This document shows positions 37,558 to 43,779 of a stretch of 43,779 bases of DNA, one piece after another. The translations under genes and the position numbers were made by a program. The notes beneath the pieces were generated by a model. It saw only the letters and a list, made by a program, of their open reading frames with translations, was not told the DNA's origin and ran no database searches. How positions within the stretch are numbered: position 1 is the first letter of the stretch; each line of letters starts with the position of its first letter. Source of the DNA: DATKZB01 sp035528235. GTDB lineage: Bacteria; Planctomycetota; Phycisphaerae; FEN-1346. The stretch covers positions 1 through 43,779 of the forward strand of contig DATKZB010000196.1 of the NCBI GenBank assembly GCA_035528235.1, written 5' to 3'.

Positions 37558-38644
37558 CGCCCGAACACCGCTTGCCGCCTCCGCCAGCCCCGCGCCGGCC
37601 GAAGCGCCCGGCCGCGCGCCCATCGCCCTCGGCCACTCGTCGCTCGCGTCACGCTCTGCCGCGCCCCTCTCGCCTGTCGCGCTCAGGCAGCCGTCGCGCG
37701 GCGCCCCGCCCCAGCCGCGCGCGGGGCAACCGCCGGTGCTCACGCCCGGCACGGCTCCGTATGCCGCCGCGGCCACAGGCGACCCGGCGACGGAACCGGC
37801 CCGGCGTATCGTCCGGGACCTGCGGCCACGGGCCCGGGTGCTGGCGGTCGTCAGCGGCAAGGGCGGCGTCGGCAAGACGAACATCGCCGTCAACCTGGCC
37901 ATTGCGCTGGCGGCCCGGGGCCGACGGGTCCTGCTGGTCGACGCGGACCTGGGCCTGGCGAACGTCGACCTGGTACTCGGCCAGCGTCCGCTGGGCGACC
38001 TCGCCCACGTCCTGGCCGGCCGCATGCCCCTGGAGGCCATCGTCCAGGAGGGCCCGGCCAGCGTCCATTGGATTCCGGGGGCCTCGCACGTGCCGGCCCT
38101 GGCGGGCGTCGGCGAGGGACCCCGCGAGGCCCTGCTCAGCGGGCTGACGGACCTGGAGAGGGTGCACGATTTCCTGATCCTGGACACGCCTGCCGGCATC
38201 GGCCGGGGGGTGCTGCACCTGGCGCGGCAGGCGGACGAGTTGATTCTGGTGACGACGCCCGAGCCGACGGCCATGATGGACGCCTACACCCTGCTAAAGG
38301 CCGCCACGGCCGCCGGGGACGACGCCATCGGCCCCGTCAACCTGATCGTGAACATGGTCACGCATCGGAAGGACGCCGCCCGAGTACACAAGCGGCTGCG
38401 CGAAGCGGGGAGCCAGTTCCTGGGCATCGACGTCAGGCTCCTCGGGTACGTGTACTGCGACGGTCACGTGGGCCGGGCGGTCCAGAAGCGGGAGCCGCTG
38501 ATGTTGGCGTACCCGCATTCTCAGGCCACCTGGTGCATCAAGCAGTTGGCGGGGGCGATTCTGGATGGCCCTGACGGTGTCACGAAGGGCCATTTCGCGT
38601 TTTTCCGTCGGCTGGCTAATCTTTTTGTGGCGGGGGGCCGATAA
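37526..38644 (+). CDS. flhG: FlhG/YlxH-type MinD-like ATPase
   Basis: Deviant-Walker P-loop ATPase, 372 aa from ATG 37526 (a GTG at 37547 is also possible). The first ~95 residues are Pro/Ala-rich and not conserved. The ATPase domain has Walker A GKGGVGKT (111-118), switch I VDADLGLANVDLVLG (about 138-152) and Walker B FLILDTPAGIG. The LGLANVD form is typical of FlhG/FleN, which controls flagellar number with FlhF, rather than of MinD or ParA. The sigma-28-type gene next door supports a flagellar role. No flhF or flhA is in the window. Confidence 0.83.
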   Translation: MERTPRPVTPDARTPLAASASPAPAEAPGRAPIALGHSSLASRSAAPLSPVALRQPSRGAPPQPRAGQPPVLTPGTAPYAAAATGDPATEPARRIVRDLRPRARVLAVVSGKGGVGKTNIAVNLAIALAARGRRVLLVDADLGLANVDLVLGQRPLGDLAHVLAGRMPLEAIVQEGPASVHWIPGASHVPALAGVGEGPREALLSGLTDLERVHDFLILDTPAGIGRGVLHLARQADELILVTTPEPTAMMDAYTLLKAATAAGDDAIGPVNLIVNMVTHRKDAARVHKRLREAGSQFLGIDVRLLGYVYCDGHVGRAVQKREPLMLAYPHSQATWCIKQLAGAILDGPDGVTKGHFAFFRRLANLFVAGGR

Positions 38645-38727
38645 TACAATTTGCGGGTCGCCGCCCCGCTCCCATCCCGGCGACCAGCATGCGTGGGGAC
38701 CCAGCCCAATCGAGGGAGGCGCCGGTC

Positions 38728-39552
<825 letters not shown>

Positions 39553-39670
39553 ACGACCCCGTGTCCCAGCCGCCAGCGTAAGCGAGCGGCGCCGTTGGGG
39601 CGGCCGGGCCCGTGTTCCGCTCCCTGACGGTCGCTGCTCTGTTTCAGACGGTCGCGACTTGCCCTCACCA

Positions 39671-39706
39671 CCCGGAACCGGCGCGTTACCGCTGGACCGG
39701 GTTTTT
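39671..39706 (+). terminator. Intrinsic terminator after fliA
   Basis: CCCGG pairs with CCGGG, with an inner stem CCGGCG/CGCTGG around cgttac, followed directly by TTTTT (39702-39706). The T-tract runs into the next promoter. Confidence 0.75.
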
Positions 39707-39708
39707 GC

Positions 39709-39737
39709 TTGACCCTCCCGTCCGGACCGCCTCTAAT
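39709..39737 (+). promoter_or_regulatory. Promoter of the TPR-like gene
   Basis: -35 TTGACC (39709-39714), 17-base spacer, -10 TCTAAT (39732-39737, five of six). The start would be near 39744, with a leader of about 65 nt that has GGAGG eight bases before the ATG. Confidence 0.7.
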
Positions 39738-39809
39738 AATCACTGTGTGTCTTTGCCGTGAGGGACACGTGTATCGCTTGGAACCGCTCACCTGACGGAG
39801 GGTTCATCT

Positions 39810-41051
39810 ATGCATCGGCTCGCGCTCGTTCTTGTTGCCTCGGCCGCGCTGGTCATTTGGGTCGCCGGCGATGCCTTCGCCCAGACCGACGACTTCCAGT
39901 TGCCTCCGGTCAAACTGAAGCCCGACCGGCCGACCAAGACGAAACCCATCCCGCCGGCGCCCGATGACCGCGATCCGCCGGCCGCGGCACCCAAGGAGGA
40001 CGAGACACCCAAGGCGCCGCCCGACGAGAAACCGCTTGACGTGCCCAAGAAGGAAACGCCCCCCGCCGCCAAGCCCGACGAGGCCCCCGGCCAGACGCCG
40101 CCGGCGCCCAAGCCCGCCGAGCCGCCCGAGAAACTGCCAGGCGACATTGAGCCACCGGCGGCTAAGCCCCCCGCCGTCGACAAAGACGACGAGGCCAAAC
40201 GCCAGAAGGCCCGCGAGGAGGCCCTCAAGTTCTTCAGCCTCCCCAACGACAGCGAGGTTACCCCGGCCGATCTGCCCATGCCCAAGCCAGTGATCGAACC
40301 CCCGACCAAGCCGCCGGCCGTCCTCGCAGTGCCCGGCGAAAGCCCGAAGCCTCCGCGGGCCACCGCTCTCCAGGCCAAGACCATCGAGGCCCAGGTCGGC
40401 CCCGCCGTCGGCGCAGACCTGACGGGCTTCGGCGAGGTCGGACTCGTCGAGGAGGTCGCCCGCACCCGTAAGGCTTACGAGCGCGCCATCAAGGCCCTGA
40501 CGGACTATTACATGCAGCGCGGCACGGTCCACAAGATCGACTGGGCGACGTCGGAGATGACCGCGCTGGGGAGCGTGCCGAAGATCCAGTACCTGGTCAT
40601 CGCGGAACTGGCCGGGCCGGACCTGCGGCCCAGCCGCAGCATCGAGGTCGCCGACCAACTCTATGCCGAGGGCGTTCAATACAAGGATTACCCGGCGTTT
40701 CCGCCCGCCAAGAAGGAGTACCTGAAGACCGCCCTCGAGAAGTTCCACACCATCATCGAGAAGTATCCCACGAGCGACAAGATTGACGACGCCGCCTTCC
40801 GCATGGGCGAGATCTACGGCGGATGGTACTTCGAGGACTGGGCACGCGCCGTCGGGTCGTACCAGCGGTGCTGGGAATGGAACCCCAAGACCGAGCACCC
40901 CGCGCTCTTCAACGCCGCCAAGATCTACGACGAGCGTCTCAAGAACCGCGTCAAGGCCGTCGAACTCTACAACCGCGTCATCGCCGAGACCACCGACGAG
41001 GGCAGGGTCAACGAGGCCCAGAACCGCCTCAAGGCCCTCACCGCACGGTAA
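39810..41051 (+). CDS. Secreted Pro-rich protein with C-terminal TPR-like repeats
   Basis: 413 aa, start set by GGAGG at the right distance. Signal peptide 1-24 (cleavage near AFA-QT). Residues ~28-175 are a Pro/Lys/Asp/Ala-rich linker, probably extended in the periplasm. The C-terminal ~200 residues contain helical TPR-like units: KEYLKTALEKFHTIIEKYPT near 302-321, AAFRMGEIYGGWYFEDWARA, and NRVKAVELYNRVIAETTDEG near 383-402, similar to the YbgF/BamD type of tetratricopeptide protein. Function unknown; an envelope assembly or binding role is only a guess. It has its own promoter. Confidence 0.8.
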   Translation: MHRLALVLVASAALVIWVAGDAFAQTDDFQLPPVKLKPDRPTKTKPIPPAPDDRDPPAAAPKEDETPKAPPDEKPLDVPKKETPPAAKPDEAPGQTPPAPKPAEPPEKLPGDIEPPAAKPPAVDKDDEAKRQKAREEALKFFSLPNDSEVTPADLPMPKPVIEPPTKPPAVLAVPGESPKPPRATALQAKTIEAQVGPAVGADLTGFGEVGLVEEVARTRKAYERAIKALTDYYMQRGTVHKIDWATSEMTALGSVPKIQYLVIAELAGPDLRPSRSIEVADQLYAEGVQYKDYPAFPPAKKEYLKTALEKFHTIIEKYPTSDKIDDAAFRMGEIYGGWYFEDWARAVGSYQRCWEWNPKTEHPALFNAAKIYDERLKNRVKAVELYNRVIAETTDEGRVNEAQNRLKALTAR

Positions 41052-41117
41052 CGCGCGACGGCCGGCGACAACCCGGGCACGGGCTGTGTCGGACGCCCCC
41101 GCGGGGCGCCCGGCACG

Positions 41118-41152
41118 GCCCGCCCTGTTTGGCGCACCGGTCGGCGGGCTTT
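41118..41152 (+). terminator. Weak terminator candidate after the TPR-like gene
   Basis: GCCCGCC and GGCGGGC (7 bp) with an 18-base loop, then TTT. A small CGCCCC/GGGGCG hairpin (41094-41108) precedes it. The long loop and short T-run make this uncertain. Confidence 0.35.
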
Positions 41153-41222
41153 AGCCGTTGAAAACGCCCCTCGCGGCGGATAGACTTCGGCAGCGCCGGC
41201 GCATCGGGCCCGACGCCCTCGA

Positions 41223-41298
41223 GCCCGACGCGGAAGCGTCGGGCGATACAGGCGCCGCGCCGACGCCAGAAGCACGGCCGGTCTTGCCCGGCCGTGCT
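41223..41298 (+). repeat. Two perfect palindromes upstream of ispF
   Basis: 41223-41244: arms GCCCGACGC and GCGTCGGGC around GGAA, a GNRA-type loop. 41271-41298: 11-base arms AGCACGGCCGG and CCGGCCGTGCT around tcttgc, ending 20 bases before the ispF start. The loop resembles the cttgc of hairpin family A. No gene lies in 41052-41318. Confidence 0.6.
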
Positions 41299-41318
41299 GC
41301 CGGCACTCAGGAGCCACG

Positions 41319-41804
41319 GTGACAACGCCCATCCGGGTCGGCATCGGATTCGACGTCCATCGCCTCGCCCCGGGTCGTCCCCTGGTCCTGGCGGGGGTCG
41401 ATGTGCCACACGATCGCGGCCCGGTGGCCCACTCGGACGGCGACGTCGTCCTGCACGCCGTGGCCGACGCCATGCTGGGCGCCGCCGGCCTGGGCGATCT
41501 GGGCGAGCATTTTCCGGACACCGATCCGCAGTGGCGCGACGCCGCCGGGGCCGACATCCTGGCCCGCGTCGTCGAGAGGGTCCGCGATGCCGGCTGGACG
41601 CCCAGCGGCGCCGACGTCAACGTCCTCCTGGAACGGCCGAAACTGGCCGCCCACAAGGACGCCATGCGGCAGCGGCTGGCCGGGCTGCTGGGTCTGGCGC
41701 GCGACGCCGTCGGCATCAAGGCCCGGACGATGGAAGGCCTCGGGCCCGTCGGCGCCGGAGAGGCCGTCGCCGCCCAGGCCGTGGTCGTGCTCAGTCGCAC
41801 GTAG
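41319..41804 (+). CDS. ispF: 2-C-methyl-D-erythritol 2,4-cyclodiphosphate synthase
   Basis: Fifth enzyme of the MEP isoprenoid pathway, making the cyclic diphosphate. 161 aa, normal length. GTG start with AGGAG five bases upstream. Zinc ligands Asp12, His14 (GFDVHRL) and His46 (GDVVLHAVADAML) are present, as are LGDLGEHFPDTDPQW near 59-73 and TMEGLGPVGAGEAVAAQAVV near the end. The stop codon TAG is the first three bases of the repeat element at 41802-42057. ispD is not adjacent, but ispF-cysS neighbours are common. Confidence 0.97.
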   Translation: MTTPIRVGIGFDVHRLAPGRPLVLAGVDVPHDRGPVAHSDGDVVLHAVADAMLGAAGLGDLGEHFPDTDPQWRDAAGADILARVVERVRDAGWTPSGADVNVLLERPKLAAHKDAMRQRLAGLLGLARDAVGIKARTMEGLGPVGAGEAVAAQAVVVLSRT

Positions 41805-42057
41805 TGCTACTTTGCCAACTCGGCGTGGGCACCTTGGGAGCCCGCGCGGTGGCCTTCCTAGGCCACCGCGAGTTGGCCCAGGGCAACCTGTCGCGGCGGC
41901 CTGGGAAGGCCGCCGCGCACGGTGGCGACGCGCGCGGTGGCCTTCCTAGGCCACCGCGAGTTGGCGCAGGACAACCTGTGGCGGCGGCCCGCCCAAGGCG
42001 GGCAGGCTCTGGGAAGGCCGCCGCGCACGGTGGCGACGAGTTGACAAAACAGCACTA
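41802..42057 (+). mobile_element. REPIN/MITE-like paired-hairpin element after ispF, with imperfect TIRs
   Basis: 256 bp. The ends read TAGTGCTACTTTGCCAACTC inward from 41802 and TAGTGCTGTTTTGTCAACTC inward (minus strand) from 42057, an imperfect inverted repeat of about 24 bases with 20 matching. Inside are two direct units 88 bp apart, each with hairpin a (41845-41870 and 41933-41958, loop TTCCTA) and hairpin b (41892-41917 and 41981-42024, loop TGGGAA). The last hairpin is split by a 20-base insert (41990-42009) that is itself a palindrome. No coding capacity. A one-unit relative follows rplL at 30113-30233. Confidence 0.75.
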
Positions 42058-42128
42058 GCCGGCAGCGGATGCTTTGTTGCGCGGCTCGCCCGGGGCAAGC
42101 CGTGGCACGTGAAAACGATGAGGTCGTC

Positions 42129-43643
42129 ATGACGCTTCGCGAACACAACCTGCGCGTGTACAACACGCTCACGCGGCGGCTCGAGAAGTTCGAGCCCCTG
42201 GCCCCGCCGCACGTCGGCCTGTACGTCTGCGGGCCCACCGTCTACGGCGACGCCCATATCGGCCACGCCAAATCGTACATCGCGTTCGACTGCATCGTCC
42301 GGTACCTGCGGTACCTGGGTTACGACGTCACGTACGTCCAGAACATCACCGACGTGGGGCACCTGACCGACGACGCCGACGCGGGCGAAGACAAGGTCGA
42401 GAAGGCGGCCCGGGCCAAGCGCGTCCACCCGATGGCCATCGCCGAGATGTACACGCGGCGGTACTTCGAGGACATGGACCGGCTGAACGTCCTTCGGCCC
42501 GACATCTCGCCGCGGGCCTCCGGCCACATCGTCGAGCAGATTGAGCACGTCCGGCGGCTGCTGGAGACGGGCCACGCCTACGAGGTGGGCGGCAACGTGT
42601 ACTTCGACGTGTCGAGTTTCCCGCAGTACGGCCGCCTCTCCGGCCGCAACGTCGGCGAGATGCAGGCCGGGGCCCGCGTGGAGGTGAACGCCGAGAAGCG
42701 GCACCCGGCCGACTTCGCCCTCTGGAAACGGGCCGAGCCCGGCCACATCATGCAGTGGCCCAGCCCGTGGGGCCCGGGGTACCCGGGGTGGCACCTCGAA
42801 TGCTCGGTCATGAGCCAGAAGTACCTGGGCGAGACGTTCGACATCCACGGCGGCGGCATGGAAAACCAGTTCCCCCACCACGAAGACGAGATCGCCCAGG
42901 CCGAGGCCGCCAGCGGCAAACCGTTCGTCAAGTATTGGCTTCACAACAACATGGTGACCGTGGGCGGCCAGAAGATGGGCAAGAGCCTCGGCAACTTCAT
43001 CACGCTGGAAGAGGCGATAGGGACGCAAGAGAAGCCTGGGAGGTGGGATCCCATGGTCCTCCGCCTTTTCATCCTCCAGACCCACTACCGGAGCCAGACG
43101 GACTTTTCGGAGGAGGCGCTGGAGGCGGCCAAGGAAGGATACGAGAGGCTCAGTAGAAGCTACACCGCCCTTCAACGCGCTTTGCACGGCGCCACAGAGG
43201 GTCCGGTGGCCCCCGCCTGGGGCGAAATCTTTGAGAGCATGAAGCCCCGCGTTTTTGAGGCGATGGATGATGACTTCAACACGCCCTTGGCCCTTGCGAC
43301 TCTGTTCGAGTACGCGCGAGAGGGCAATCGCATGCTGGCCAGCGAGAGTCCCTCGTATCAGACGATTCAACTTTTCTTCTCAGCCTTCATGGACCTGGGC
43401 GGCTACATCCTGGGCCTGGACTTTGCAGGCGAGAAGACGGGACTCAAGGGCGTGCTAGAGATTGCAGGCGCCCGAGATGTAGAGGGCGTGACTTCTGCCC
43501 TTGTGCGGGGGCTCGTCGATCTGCGGGCCGACGCCCGCAAGGCCAAGGACTTCGCCCAGGCCGACGCCATCCGCGACCGCCTGGCCGAGGCCGGCATCGC
43601 CCTGGAGGACGGCCCGGACGGCACGACCTGGCGATTCAAGTAA
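42129..43643 (+). CDS. cysS: Cysteinyl-tRNA synthetase
   Basis: Class I synthetase charging tRNA-Cys. 504 aa from ATG 42129, with GAGG upstream. HIGH at 43-46; the KMSKS loop is KMGKS at 282-286; zinc ligands include Cys34, the Cys of WHLECSVM and the His pair of PHHEDEIAQ. The C-terminal part has the DALR and anticodon domain with QADAIRDRLAEAGIALEDGP at the end. Codon use changes abruptly between about 43012 and 43505 (see findings). It is the last gene of the window. Confidence 0.97.
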   Translation: MTLREHNLRVYNTLTRRLEKFEPLAPPHVGLYVCGPTVYGDAHIGHAKSYIAFDCIVRYLRYLGYDVTYVQNITDVGHLTDDADAGEDKVEKAARAKRVHPMAIAEMYTRRYFEDMDRLNVLRPDISPRASGHIVEQIEHVRRLLETGHAYEVGGNVYFDVSSFPQYGRLSGRNVGEMQAGARVEVNAEKRHPADFALWKRAEPGHIMQWPSPWGPGYPGWHLECSVMSQKYLGETFDIHGGGMENQFPHHEDEIAQAEAASGKPFVKYWLHNNMVTVGGQKMGKSLGNFITLEEAIGTQEKPGRWDPMVLRLFILQTHYRSQTDFSEEALEAAKEGYERLSRSYTALQRALHGATEGPVAPAWGEIFESMKPRVFEAMDDDFNTPLALATLFEYAREGNRMLASESPSYQTIQLFFSAFMDLGGYILGLDFAGEKTGLKGVLEIAGARDVEGVTSALVRGLVDLRADARKAKDFAQADAIRDRLAEAGIALEDGPDGTTWRFK

Positions 43644-43645
43644 GA

Positions 43646-43727
43646 CCGTAGGGGCACGGCATGCCGTGCCCGATCCGGCGGGGGCGGCCCGGCCACAACG
43701 CGGGCACGCCATGGCGTGCCCCTACGG
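43646..43727. repeat. Pair of perfect 20-bp palindromes after cysS
   Basis: 43652-43671 is GGGCACGGCATGCCGTGCCC and 43702-43721 is GGGCACGCCATGGCGTGCCC. The outer flanks ccgtagggg (43646) and cccctacgg (43719-43727) make the whole 82-bp unit an inverted repeat. It begins three bases after the cysS stop and may act as its terminator or be a mobile hairpin element. Confidence 0.8.
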
Positions 43728-43744
43728 GACAGGAAGCCGACGAC

Positions 43745-43779
43745 AATCCGGAATCCGAAATTATGAGAATCCTCGGCAT
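43745..43779. repeat. Degenerate heptamer array at the window edge
   Basis: aatccgg, aatccga, aattatg and agaatcc resemble the units at 32830 and 36178. The array is cut by the end of the window. Confidence 0.4.

Noticed and set aside
42041..42068. Promoter for cysS starting at TTGACA 42041
   Set aside because: The box is part of the right end of the repeat element and no -10 lies at 15-19 bases; the best match has a 21-base spacer and three of six positions.

Overview
The window is very GC-rich bacterial DNA and is almost entirely core genome. The gene order, the GC-rich codon use, the Ala/Glu-rich tails on several ribosomal proteins and an EF-Tu with an altered switch I suggest a Planctomycetota-like (perhaps Phycisphaerae-type) bacterium. 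This placement is inference: no 16S gene is present. LolA/LolD-type genes imply a diderm cell envelope, and a FlhG-FliA pair hints at flagella.

Layout. (1) 1-247: ten 23-bp tandem repeats ending in a hairpin repeat. (2) 296-2452, plus strand: LolD-type ABC ATPase, a VTT-type membrane protein and a LolA-like periplasmic protein, overlapping end to end. (3) 2555-36421, minus strand: one huge translation/transcription cluster. Read in its own direction it runs tRNA-Thr(UGU), tRNA-Tyr, tRNA-Gly, tRNA-Thr(GGU), tuf, rpmG, tRNA-Trp, secE, nusG, rplK, rplA, rplJ, rplL, rpoB, rpoC, rpsL, rpsG, fusA, then S10 to L17 (rpsJ ... infA, rpmJ, rpsM, rpsK, rpsD, rpoA, rplQ), and finally a HIT-family gene behind a terminator. 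rpmD (L30) is missing between rpsE and rplO. Three good sigma-70-type promoters, all with 16-bp spacers, lie before the tRNA cluster, before tRNA-Thr(GGU)-tuf, and before rpsJ. (4) 37105-39552, plus strand: MerR-type regulator, FlhG/MinD-type ATPase and FliA/WhiG-type sigma factor, closed by an intrinsic terminator. (5) 39810-43643, plus strand: secreted TPR-like protein, ispF, cysS.

The unexpected content is in the gaps. Four dispersed non-coding families recur: a 27-bp hairpin repeat with compensatory base changes (221, 32748, 32786); a paired-hairpin, REPIN/MITE-like element whose first three bases are the TAG stop codon of the gene before it (rplL at 30233 and ispF at 41802); an AT-rich heptamer array, consensus close to AATCTCR (32830, 36178, 36309, and weakly 43745); and a pair of perfect 20-bp palindromes after cysS. 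The stop-codon element is the best candidate for an undescribed system. Other points of interest are a five-residue insertion in EF-Tu switch I, an Asn at the RpoB position equivalent to His526, a fourth zinc-ligand Cys lost from L33, and a ~490-bp block inside cysS with foreign-looking codon use.
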